Part shown: one piece after another, positions 20,703 through 30,949 of the stretch | Layout of the letters: each line of letters starts with the position of its first letter | Numbering within the stretch: position 1 is the first letter of the stretch | Assembly (NCBI GenBank): GCA_963682025.1 | Contig: OY821520.1 | Span: 137,400,738 to 137,464,737, forward strand | Source of the DNA: Cordilura impudica | Lineage: Eukaryota > Arthropoda > Insecta > Diptera > Scathophagidae | Length of the DNA stretch: 64,000 nucleotides | Reading direction: 5' to 3' | Translations under genes and position numbers: made by a program | The notes under the pieces: generated by a model | What the model was told of the DNA's origin: nothing | What the model saw: only the letters and a program-made list of their open reading frames with translations | The model's database searches: none

Positions 20703-21085
20703 CAACCTAAATTGGTTTCAGTACATTTTGCAAAATATAACTGATTTGTCCAAATATGGTCATAAATATGCTTATAAAAATGACAGTCAGATTTTGTATG
20801 CTTACTTTCAATGTATATCCAATTACTAAGTGACCTAATTCCCATGCTCTAAACTCATGGTACAGTGTTTTGTATATTCGGTATTCACAGACTATTTTAT
20901 TCGCACTTCTTTCTATTGCAATTTAAATAAAACTAGGACAACTTTTTGCAATGGACCTAATCATCGCATATGGTATCGTAAAAGATTTTGGGACATTTCG
21001 AAGCAATCTAAACAAAATTTTTATTTTTATTAGATTCCCTTCAATAAATAGATGTGACTATGGGTTGGAAAATATAATTGTACTA
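20703..21085. other. Unassigned AT-rich stretch
   Basis: The first ~100 bp contain weak R-like phrases (CCAAATATGGTCAT). The rest carries nothing I recognise. Confidence 0.4.
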
Positions 21086-21089
21086 TATT

Positions 21090-22345
21090 TTACGAAAACT
21101 TACCCTTGTGGGCTCCTAGGGTTAAAATGATCCAAAATTGAGCAGTATTTGCAAAATATTTGAATTTTTTGACTTAATCGTCCTACACAAGCTTGGGGTA
21201 ATTTGTGGCGCCAAATCCAAATGGGTTAATGACGTTTCAAATTATAAGATCATCATAATTATCAAAACATAATAATCGGTAAAATATAGCAGAATTTTAT
21301 TTCCAAACCCATGGCAAGGGTTTCATCTAATTTATTAGAACAATTATTTTTTTTAAATACGACAAAATTCACAGTTTGGCAAGGATTAGTTAACGGATTA
21401 GTTAACGTTGTTGGATTTATTCCAAATTGTAAGCATGGAAAACTTCCACATTTGTTTATTATATTTTAAGTGGCACATCTAAAAATTCAACAAAACTTAA
21501 AAAATATTTGAATTTTTTAAATAAATTGCCTTTTATTAGCTTGGCGTCATATGTGACCCCAAGTCCAAAAGGGACTATTAAGATAAAATATAACATTTTA
21601 AAGTAGAAAACTGATAAATTTTTGATACAAAACATTTATAAGGAGTACATCTACTCAATATTTCACAAAAATCTCTTTTTTTTTCGACAAAAAAAATTCT
21701 GGCATTGGGATTTACCTAAAAACTCACAAAATTAATCCTTAGTATGAATTTAATAGAGCCATAAGAGCCAGATCCATTTTTTAAAATTTTGTTTAAGAAA
21801 ATTTTTTAAAACTTAAAAGAGGAGTTTTCAAAATTGATCAAAAAAATTTTCCACCTTTGGTCTCATTGCGCAATAGGTTAAAAACGTGGTAATACAACAG
21901 TACATCATATCTGAGTATTTGTAGGTATAGAAACCGAAAGAAAGGTTTGAAAAAATGCCATCCAATTTCATGACCTAGTTTTTTTTGGCACAAAAGTGGT
22001 CTGCGACATTTGCTATTTCTTGGCGAGTTTTTATTCGTTTTTAAAGTTATACATATAGCTTTTCAAAGAGATAACTTAATACTGAAATCGATTCATATAA
22101 CAGCTAGTCGAAATAATTAAACTGTGGAACGAAATTTTCGTAAAATCTGAAAAAAGTCATATTTTCCCCATATAAACACACTTTTAATTTTCAGTCGCGT
22201 TGAGGTACTTCTAAATTTTTTTGATTGACCCAAAACTTTGTATTTCTCAGTTTTTTTGCTATTCGCATATTTCTAGGGGTGAGACTTTCAATTCGAACAC
22301 TTTTGTTTCCCCTCCATATAATGAAGGGCCACCCTAATGTACATA
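21090..22345 (+). repeat. Non-coding repeat X, copy 1
   Basis: It matches 50740-53125 (minus that copy's internal insertion) from TACGAAAACTTACCCTT at the left to AAGGGCCACCCTAATGTACAT at the right, in the same orientation. Internally a phrase CTTGGGGTMATTTGTGGCGCC followed by CCAAATGGGTTAATGACG is partly repeated ~370 bp later (CTTGGCGTCATATGTG... CCAAAAGGG). No open frame or clear terminal inverted repeat was found. Two copies and sharp ends suggest a mobile or formerly mobile unit. Confidence 0.75.
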
Positions 22346-22372
22346 TTAAATTAATTTGAAGAATCGAGGAAA

Positions 22373-22795
22373 AAATGGGCGTGATTGGAACTATATTGGT
22401 GGCACCCACCATACAAAGTAAATATTTAAAATAACATATCTAGAGTAATGTAATGGAGAAAGCCTTTGAACTTTGTGTGAGTTCATGGGTTATTAATGTT
22501 AGCAGTCGAACAACAAATGGGCGCGAACGGACCACTTGGCGTGTCACCCCCATACAAAGTAAATATTTAATGTCATATGACTGGAATTCTATAACAGAAA
22601 AAGCCTTGGGACTTTATCTGAGTTAATAAGTTATTAATGTGAGTAGTTTGCTCAAAAATGGGCGGGATCGGACCAATGGGCGTGGAGCTTCCTATACAAA
22701 AAATAAGAAGTACTATGAAAATTATAGTCTTGAAACTTTTGACAAGTACATTAATTACCAATGTGAGTAGTCGTGGAAAATATGGCCGGAATCAT
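22373..22795 (+). repeat. Helitron-type internal tandem repeat, three ~141-bp units
   Basis: Units start AAATGGGCG at 22373, 22515 and 22656. Each runs through a GGCGTGNCACCCCCATACAAAG box and a TTATTAATGTGAGTAGT phrase. The same unit type occurs in the Helitron derivatives at 35530-36000, 42560-43000 and 53850-54210. So this is probably a piece of such an element with both ends lost. Confidence 0.75.
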
Positions 22796-22945
22796 TAAAA
22801 TCTAAAGTCGCCAAAATCAAAAATTTTCAAAATTAAAAATAGCAAAAAACAAAAATCACTGAAAGCCAAATTTACCAAAATTAAAAATCGCTAAAACCGG
22901 AAGTCACGAATAACAAAAATAAAAAAAATAAAAAAAGGCCAAAAT
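22794..22945 (+). repeat. Simple array of GCCAAAATCAAAAATC units, left part
   Basis: Consecutive short units mixing AAAATCGCCAAAATC and AAACCGGAAGTCACG phrases. It continues after the R copy at 23727, so the R insertion split one array. Confidence 0.8.
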
Positions 22946-23726
22946 CAACACGTAAGAAAATTATAGTCGGTCTAGCCCGACTATACGATATCCTATACCA
23001 TGGTCAAGAGATCCTATCTCTTCGGTCCAACTAATTGGATATAGCAAATAAGCATAAACCGAATTTGAACATTTTTATTCATTTTTTTCGCTGCAGATAT
23101 GAAAAAATTCATATCGGATACTATATTTATATGGTCGAAAAATGGACCGATCCTGACCATATTTGGTATAGTCACTTATACTTTGAAAAAATATATACAA
23201 ACCAAATTTGAGAAAAATCTGTGCAATATTTTTGTTTTTTGATAGATTTAAGTGAAGATCGGGAAGTAGCTCTATATGGTGCCTATGACTAAGAATTTTC
23301 CTATAGGGAGTAATTTTGACCTACTGATTAATGGATGTAATAAACATATACAAACCCAATTTGACTGAGATCTATATGATAATTTGGAACTTAAGGCAAT
23401 TTTTGTCGATTTCATAGGGGTCATTCGTATGGGGGCTAGGTCTGAACATGGACCGATTCTCACCAATTTCAATACCGTTCATCCCATGGCTGATGGCAGC
23501 TTATATATCAAATTTCATCAAAATATATTCATATTTGCGACATGTAGTTTGATTACAATCTTTACATAGACACACAGACGGACGGACGGACATGGCTATT
23601 TCAACTTAAAAAGTGATTCTGAGTCGATCGGTATAATTAAAGATGGGTCTAGGACGAATATTTTTGGTTGTTACAAACAGAAGCACAAAGTCATTATACC
23701 CAAACCACATAGTGGTATAGGGTATC
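22946..23726 (-). repeat. R-family repeat copy, near full length, inserted in a simple array
   Basis: Complete from ACACGTAAGAAAATTATAG to CATAGTGGTATAGGGTATC with a GACGGACGGACGGAC core. The terminal palindrome has one mismatch (GTCTAGCCCGAC). Both flanks are the same GCCAAAATC array. Confidence 0.92.
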
Positions 23727-24092
23727 AAAATCCCCCAGAACGAAAATCGCGGATAACGAAAATCGCCAAAATCAAAAATCACCAAAATCAAAAATCGGCA
23801 AAATCAAAAAAAAAAAAAAGAAAAAAAATCACTAAGCCCAGATTTACCAAAATCAAAAATCGCTAAAACCGAAAGTCGCGAACACCGTAAATCAAAAAAA
23901 GAAAAAACAAAAAAACGCCAAAATCAAAAATCGCCCAGAACGAAAATCGCGGATAACAAAAATCGCCAAAAATCTAAAAATGCCAAAATCAGGAACGAAA
24001 ATCGCTAAAATCCAAACTCGCAAAAAACAATAATCGCCAAAATCTAAATTCGCAAAAACAAAAATCGACAAGATCAAAAATCGCCAAATATA
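23727..24092 (+). repeat. Simple array of GCCAAAATCAAAAATC units, right part
   Basis: About 25 units of 10-16 bp such as AAAATCGCCAAAATC and CAGAACGAAAATCGC. Inverse-orientation versions lie inside the Helitron derivatives at 35400-35530 and 41040-41185. Confidence 0.85.
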
Positions 24093-25243
24093 AATAGAAT
24101 GGCTGTCTACAAAATGTATTCCGTTTTCTATTTCGTTACGATGAATGTAGGGAAGCGCATCGGGTTACAGATAGTTATATATATTAAATGTGGACTAAAG
24201 ATGAACAGCCGTATTAATTAAAAAAAAACCTTAATTCAGGTTCCGAATACTTATAAATTATTTTAAAAAATATTTAAAGCCTAAAAAAGGTTTGCTAAAA
24301 ATTCGCATTCATAATCAATATTTTAAGTAATAAACACTCTAAAGTTTTATGGATCCCGAGGATGTCAACTCTGTATTTTTTACTTGTCACTTGTGTCGTA
24401 ATGATGCAAAACAATGATTATTAATTCATAAGGTACTGGGTCCTATATTTTTTTTTTCATATTTTGCATAAATATGACTCTATAGAACAAAAATGTATGT
24501 TAAAATTGTCTATGAATTAAAAAAACAAAAGCAGTCAAATCAAAATGTTAGGTGGAAATATAATTTAGATTGTGATTTTATTGCAGATAAAAATAGTATT
24601 CAAATAACCAGTTTCATTTAATTGGTTTTGATAGTTTACATACCACTAGTTCATTTAGTACAATAACGTTAAAAATTAAAAAAAAAAATTAAAATTAAAA
24701 TGTATACTACTAATTCTTTTGATCATATATAGCATGTCAATTAACTGCTTTTGATTGAAGCACACATACAATGTTCCAAATGAATATAAATACAAAAGCA
24801 AAAATGTCATATTAAAATTGGTTTAAACAAGGGTCGAAACAATTTTTTTTATACACAAAGTTTAAAATAGGTATTTTAAGATAAAATTCGTCTGTGAATA
24901 CAATTTTCTCGAATTTTGCTTAGCGCCTTTCCCCAAATAGCGTGGCAAAAATAAAAAATTTGATAGAAGCATTCAGTAAAATCAATGAATAGAGGATTTC
25001 TCACAGATTAAGAATCAATAAACGGTTTTAAAATCTGATAAAAAATTATGGATGATAGAGCTCCGCAAAGTTGGAATTTTTTAGCTTTTAGAAAATGGCG
25101 CAAAAAATTTGGAAAAATATCCTTTTTCAAATCAAATTGTAGGCAAACTAGTTAACCGATTATAATGCTTTAAGTGTCTTTGAAAGACATTTTTATTTTC
25201 TGTAAAAAAATTATGCTACGAATATTTGATAGTCTCAGTTTAT
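24093..25243. other. AT-rich stretch, nothing recognised
   Basis: No open frame with recognisable domain, no inverted repeats and no resemblance to the other repeats in this window were seen. Confidence 0.45.
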
Positions 25244-25693
25244 TATACTCTATACCACTATGTGGTTTGGGTATAATGACTTTGTGCTGCTGTTTGTAAA
25301 CCTTGTAATCAAACTACAGGTCGCAAATGTGAATATGTGTTAATGAAATTTGGTATATAAGCTTTATCGGCCATACGATGAACGCTACTGAAATTGGAGA
25401 AATTCGGTCCATGTTCAGACCTTGTTCCCATACAAATGACTCCTATGAAATCGACTTAAATTGCGATAAGATCCAAATTATAATATAGATCTCGGTCATT
25501 TGGGTTAAACCCCATACAACAATTCTTTGTCATAGCCCCCATATAAAGCTGCTTCCCGATTTTCACTTAAATCTAGCAAAAAACAAAACTATTGCACAGA
25601 TTTTTCTTAAATTTGTTTTTTATTTTTTTTGCTTTTCAAAATAAAAGTAACTTTACCAAATATGGTCAGGATTGGACCATTTGTCGCGCCAAA
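25244..25693 (+). repeat. R-family repeat copy lacking the (GTCC)n core
   Basis: Forward copy from TATACTCTATACCACTATG. An internal deletion joins GCTGCTGTTTGTAA directly to CCTTGTAATCAAAC, removing the ~110 bp that hold the tetranucleotide core. It stops at GGACCATTTGTCGCG, where a Tc1-like element begins. Confidence 0.85.
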
Positions 25694-26455
25694 CAGTGCA
25701 CTATTAAATTAACAAATTAACTAACATTATGATATGATCAGGTGCTAAGCGCAAAACAACCCTAATTGAAAACCGAATCCTTGTGCGGAAATTTCAGAAA
25801 AATATTCAACTAAAGCCTCAATCTGCTGCAAATCAATGGAATCAGTCGGCCAAGAATCCAATCAGTGAGCGTAGTGTTCGGCTTCGTTTAAAAGACGGAG
25901 ATTTTAAAGCACAAAAAGCAAGAACATACCTCCTTATCAGATGTAAACATGCCAAAAAGATTGGACTTTACAAAGGGGCATCTTCAGAAGCCAAAAGAGT
26001 TTTGGAGAAGCATTCTATGGACAGATCAAAGCTCCTTTGAGTTCAATTCATCACAACAAAAGATTCTTGTAAGGCTGACACAGGTACAAAGGCCAAAAAG
26101 TAAGCCACGGTGGAGGCGATGTCATGTTCTGGGGTACATTGCGAACACTGGGTTGGGTGACTTGGTTCACCTCGCCGGCGCGATCAACCCAGGCCAATAT
26201 TTCAGCTCCCTAAATGATAACGCTTTCCTTCCGGTGACCGGTTGATCGGAGAATCATTTATCCTGCAACAGGAAAATGTCTAATGCCACAAAAGTAGGAT
26301 GATATCCAAATATTTGAAGGATGTTGGTGCTACTACTCTGCACTGGTCACCCCAAAGTCCAGACTTGAATACCATTAAAAACATATGGTCTCTAATCAAA
26401 CGTAAAAGAATTGGTTATTTACATAAAATCAAAGAATAGGCAATTTACGAGGTCA
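25694..26455 (+). pseudogene. Tc1-like transposase relic inside an R copy
   Basis: The plus strand gives an N-terminal helix-turn-helix (PISERSVRLRLKDGDFKAQ), then frame-shifted RLDFTKGHLQKPKEFW and SILWTDQSSFEF (first catalytic Asp of the family's WTDESKFE), WRRCHVLGYIANTGLGDLVH, QQENV (family QQDN, so the second catalytic Asp is replaced by Glu), and WSPQSPDLNTIKNIW near the end. This is the full Tc1 order DD34E; the final catalytic Glu of PIE reads Lys (TIKNIW). The left flank CAGTGCACTATTAAATT could be the terminal repeat. Stops and shifts make it dead. Confidence 0.8.
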
Positions 26456-26877
26456 CTTATATCTGTCGGTCATAGGATGAACGCTATTCAAATTGGTAAA
26501 AATCGGTGCATGTTCAGACGTAGTTCCCATACATATGACCCCTATGGGATCGGCTTAAATTGCCATAAGAAACAAATTATCACATAGATCTCGGTCAAAG
26601 TGGAGCTATGTGTGTCTATTACATCCATTTATCGGTAGTCCAAAAATGAACCCTATAAGACAATTCTTAGTCACAGCCCCCATATAAAATAAGTGACCTT
26701 AACAAAAATGGTCAGTAGCGGTTCATTTTTCGACATAGGCTGCAAAGAAGTATAGCATACGATGTGGACTTTTTCACATCTCTTTTCTATATCCAATTAG
26801 TTGGAGCTAAGACCAATTCTTTAACGGCATTGTATAGTTTATCGCTTAGTCGGTGTAGACCGACTATAATTTTCTTA
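26456..26877 (+). repeat. R-family repeat, partial copy abutting the next copy
   Basis: Forward blocks from GTCACTTATATCTGTCGGTC, through GAACGCTATTCAAATTGG, to GTGTAGACCGACTATAATTTTC. The central ~150 bp are deleted. Its palindromic tail joins head-to-tail with the TATACCC start of the copy at 26882. Confidence 0.8.
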
Positions 26878-26881
26878 TTTT

Positions 26882-27670
26882 TATACCCTATACCACTATG
26901 TGGTTTGGGTATAATGACTTTGTGCTGCTGTTTGTAACAACCAAAAATATTTGACCTAGACCCATCTTTAATTATACCGATCGAATCAGAATCATTTTTT
27001 GAGTTGATTTAACAATGTCCGTCCGTCCGTCCGTCCGTCCGTCCGTCTGTGTGTCCATGTAAAGCTTGTAATCAAACTGCAGGTCGCAAATATGAATATA
27101 TTTTGATGAAATTTGGTCTATAAGCTTTTATCGGCCATGGGATGAACGCTATTGAAATTGGTGAGAATCGGTCCATGTTCAGACCTAGCCCCCATACAAA
27201 TTACCCCTATGAAATCGACATAAATTGCCATAAGATCCAAATTGTCATATAGATCTTACTCAAATTGGGTTTATATGCGTTCATTACATCCATTAATGAG
27301 TAGTCCAAAAATGATGCCTTTGGCCCCATATAGGGCTGCTTCCCGATCTTCACTTAAATCTATTAAAAAACAAAAATATTGCACTGATTCTTCTCAGATT
27401 TGGTTTGTATATATTTTTGCAAAATACAAGAGACTTTTCCAAACATGATCAGGATCGGTCCATTTTTGGACCTAGTCCCCATATAGATATAGCATCCGAT
27501 ATGAACTTTTTCATATCCGCAGCCAAAAAAATTAATAAAAATCCCACTCAAATTTGGTTTTTGCTTATTTTCTATGTCCAGTTAGTTGGGCCTAAGAGAT
27601 AGGGTTTCTAAACGCATGGTGTAGGGTATCGTATAGTCGGTCTAGACCGACTATAATTTTCTTACTTGTT
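26882..27670 (+). repeat. R-family repeat, full-length reference copy
   Basis: This 789-bp copy is the best preserved. It opens with a hairpin (TATACCC and ACCAC facing GTGGT and GGGTATA within the first 36 bp), has a pure (GTCC)n core at about 27018-27047, and closes with a perfect 24-bp palindrome at 27632-27655 (core AGTCGGTCTAGACCGACT) followed by AATTTTCTTACTTG. There is no coding capacity. The combination of TATA-type ends and a GTCY tetranucleotide core recalls the dipteran mini-me elements described as microsatellite nurseries; that identity is inference. At least fifteen complete or partial copies lie in this window in both orientations. Confidence 0.92.
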
Positions 27671-27786
27671 TTTTTTGTGGTATTCCCCGATTTTTTCATA
27701 TGTATGGAAACTAATATAGAAAAAATTTTGTGTAGTGGTTTCATGTGCTAAAATAGTGATAGTTAGTTGTAATTTTATATATAGTA

Positions 27787-27840
27787 CTAGCAGATTCCAG
27801 CCCTCGAAATTCAAGTGCAAATTCTAGGAGATTTTATTTT
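27787..27840 (-). mobile_element. Helitron 3' terminus, reverse orientation
   Basis: On the minus strand it reads TTTGCACTTGAATTTCGAGG and then GGCTGGAATCTGCTAG followed by T, the same terminus as at 44556 and 61936. Only ~54 bp of the element remain. Confidence 0.7.
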
Positions 27841-27906
27841 GTTATTGTTGATCTGTATTGGAATAATAAGTTATTTATTGCTCGGTTTAAGATCATGTTA
27901 TATTTT

Positions 27907-28679
27907 TATACCCTATACCACTATGTGGTTTGGGTATAATGACTTTGTGCTGCTATTTGTAACAACCAAAAATATTTGACCTAGACCCATCTTTAATTAT
28001 ACCGATCGAATCAGAATCACTTTCTGAGTTGATTTAACAATGTCCGTCCGTCCGTCTGTGTGTCCATGTAAACTTTGTAATCAAACTGCAGGTCGCAAAA
28101 ATAAATATATTTTGATGAAATTTGGTATATAAGCTTTTATCGGCCATGGGCTGAACGCTATTGAAATTGGTGAGAATCGGTCCATGTTCAGACCTAGCCC
28201 CCATACAAATTACCCAAATGAAATCGACATAAATTGCCATAAGATCCAAATTGTCATATAGATCTTACTCAAATTGGGTTTGTATGCGTTCATTACATCC
28301 ATTAATGAGTAGTCCAAAAATGATCCCTTTGACCCCATATAGAGCTGCTTCCCAATCTTCACTTAAATCTATTAAAAAACAAAAATATTGCACTGATTCT
28401 TCTCAAATTTTGTTTGTATATATTTTTGCAAAATACAAGAGACTTTATCAAACATGATCAGGATCGGTCCATTTTTGGACCTCGTCCCTATATAGATATA
28501 GCATCCGATATGAACTTTTTCATATCTGCAGCCAAAAAAATTAATAAAAATCCCACTCAAATTTGGTTTTTGCTTATTTTCTATGTCCAGTTAGTTGGGC
28601 CTAAAAGATAGGGTTTCTAAACGCATGGTATAGGGTATCGTATAGTCGGTCTAGACCGACTATAATTTTCTTACTTGTT
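27907..28679 (+). repeat. R-family repeat, full length, near twin of 26882-27670
   Basis: 773 bp with all features of the reference copy, including the perfect palindrome (28641-28664). It differs mainly by fewer GTCC units (GTCCGTCCGTCC) and scattered substitutions. It lies in the same orientation, 236 bp downstream of its twin. Confidence 0.93.
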
Positions 28680-29201
28680 TTCTAATGAAAGAAAGATAAT
28701 AATTTTTGTAATGTAAGAGAAATATTGGAGAAAAAAATGAAGACACCGCTAGATGGAGTAGCTACCTTCGAACAAAGCGACTTGTTTATCTTCAGCATCT
28801 TTCTGCCTATTACTTCAACTCATGCTTAATCAACTATTAAACTCAACATTTGAAAAACAAGAACATGAGAAAGGTTTTTTCTTTTTATATACCAGAGTTT
28901 GTACGAACAAGCTGAGTTTTTCCAATTTTTAGCTTTCTCTACATTAAGTCTTGTAATGTGAACATCTCTTTGTTTTTGCCATTGTCCTCTAGATGGAACT
29001 GTAATGGCATGTGAAATCATAACAGATTACATAAAGGCATTGTACCTCATGTGTTGTATGTTATTGTTATGTATTGTTGATCTGAATTGGAATAATTAGT
29101 TATTTAATGTTCGGTTTAAAAACCTACTAATATTATAGATACTTGTTAGCATTATTACTCATACGTTCTTGTATTAAAAATACTAAGTATTAGTAGAATT
29201 A
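28680..29201. other. Spacer with a 55-bp phrase shared with 27835-27893
   Basis: The phrase TTGTTGATCTGAATTGGAAT and the following AATTAGTTATTTAATG at 29070-29118 repeat, with changes, the sequence at 27835-27893 on the other side of the R copy. Otherwise nothing is recognised. Confidence 0.5.
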
Positions 29202-29530
29202 CAGTGGTTTCCCGGTTTAACGTACGACATAATGCCAGGACTGTTTGTTAAATCGAAAAATTCTTTAAAACGAGTACTATTTATTTAACTTTTTTTATTA
29301 AAAAAACAATGTATTTACAACTTTCGTTTTGTTTGACAGGCTAGTATTTATTTAGTTACATATCTTATTATTCTAGCAACAAAAAAGGACAAAAATTCAT
29401 ATAAAAATCCCAAAACTAAAAATAACAATACACTTTACAAAGTGTAAATAAAAAAATTTAAAACATTGTAAGATTATATAAAATAGCTTAAGATAGTTGT
29501 GAGATAGTTATGAGATATTTTTAATGAATG

Positions 29531-30172
29531 CTATGAAAGAACCAATGTTTTTGAAACCTCTATATTGTTTTGTTGCCCCCATTTAATACACACTTCATAA
29601 TGTTTAATTATTGCTGTGTGCTTAACTTTACTTTCCGCTTCTAAAGGAATATAATCAATTTCATCACCTTCATCATTTTCTCTATCATTTTCTTCTAAAT
29701 TGATTCCATTGGCGTGGTCCACCCTGTCACTTAGATCGGTTACAGTTAGTGCATTCTGAATCTGTTAACAAGTGAGCTATGTGCACAAAGTTAAATAAAA
29801 CGCTACGCCAATATCTTTCATTTTGGAAAATTTCATGGAGTAATTGAAATCCATTTCCAATTAAAACTAGGTCTACATTAGTCTTGAACAATGTTGACAG
29901 TGGAACATCATCATCTTCATCAAAATGCGGTTAGTTTGGGATAAAAATTGTATTCCAATATTTTGCAAGGGAGGTTTCTGTAACAACTTGAAATGCTAAA
30001 GCTATCACAATTTTTTAAAAACATGATTATATCCTTCTGTCCTGAGGATATAATTTTGGACAAGAAGCTATTTTTGTAATGTAATGGTGTAACACTTGGT
30101 GGCATATATAGAGCCCATATCTTGCCATCGCTCGTTTATCTAACCAACTCTTCTGTTGGTGGATGGCAAGGC
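29531..30172 (-). pseudogene. pogo/Tigger-like transposase relic (DDE domain and tail)
   Basis: The minus strand reads ENAPCHPPTEELVR, a stop, then LYMPPSVTPL, matching the family blocks DNAPCHP..EEL and LPPNVTSL around the second catalytic Asp. Here that Asp is Glu. After frame changes an acidic tail (NLEENDRENDEGDEID) and KHYEVCIKWGQQNNIE follow to a stop at 29531, like the C-terminal tail of Tigger/CENP-B-related transposases. The N-terminal DNA-binding half should lie beyond the LINE but is not recognisable there. Dead. Confidence 0.75.
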
Positions 30173-30377
30173 GCGTTTTCCAAAATCAAAAAAGAATTTT
30201 GTTATAAATTGTTTTTTTAAATGATTATACCTGCACAATTTATAAAAAATAAATTTTAATAAGAAAGTACGTTTTTTAATTGTAACTTATATCAGGAGCA
30301 AATGCGTTGAAAAACCAATTTATTTCGAAAATATCGAAGCTTTTTCGATTTCCCTATCATAAGAGGTTTATTTTTTT

Positions 30378-30833
30378 TTGTATACGTTAGCAATTGCACA
30401 CAACAGTATAGTTATTCTCTCTTTTTTAATTTTTCTACCTGGTACAGTCTTTTCACCGGAAGGTTTAGAAGTAAGTCGTTCCCTAAACGAAGCAGTTGGC
30501 AAAGTATGTGTCGAGAACTTAAAACTTGCTACGGCTCCCATAATAAAGTCAACAAGAAAAATATTTGAACGTGATGGTAAGATGACGGTGATCGCTGAAT
30601 TTGATTCTCTGCAAAGCGTACAGGAGATTTTACATGAAACGAAAAAACTTATTGGTACATCCATATATGTAGAGAAGGATCTAAATATAGAGAAGCAGCA
30701 AGATAAAAAAGTTATGCTCCAGTTGAAAAAAGAAATTAAATCTATTAGTACGACACATAGTGTGAAAGTCATAAATGACAGAATAAAAATTGGAAGCAAA
30801 TGGCTAAGGTGGAATAATGATAAAAAAAATTAG
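30378..30833 (+). pseudogene. LINE ORF1 C-terminal part
   Basis: The open frame ends at 30833. It includes GKMTVIAEFDSLQSVQEIL, a TSIYVEKDLNIE phrase and a basic end (KIGSKWLRWNNDKKN). The pattern of a beta-strand-rich unit followed by V.ED.... and a long charged helix resembles the C-terminal domain of LINE ORF1 proteins, which bind RNA as part of the retrotransposition particle. That is inference from position (just before the endonuclease) and pattern. The N-terminal ORF1 part is absent. Confidence 0.55.
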
Positions 30834-30949
30834 TAAGCGGCAGTTAAGGAACTATATAGCAATTGTTACACTAAAATCAATACCAACTATGATGTATTAT
30901 TAAATAACTTAATTTCAAAAAACTAATAATTTCAAGTCCAAACATTTTT

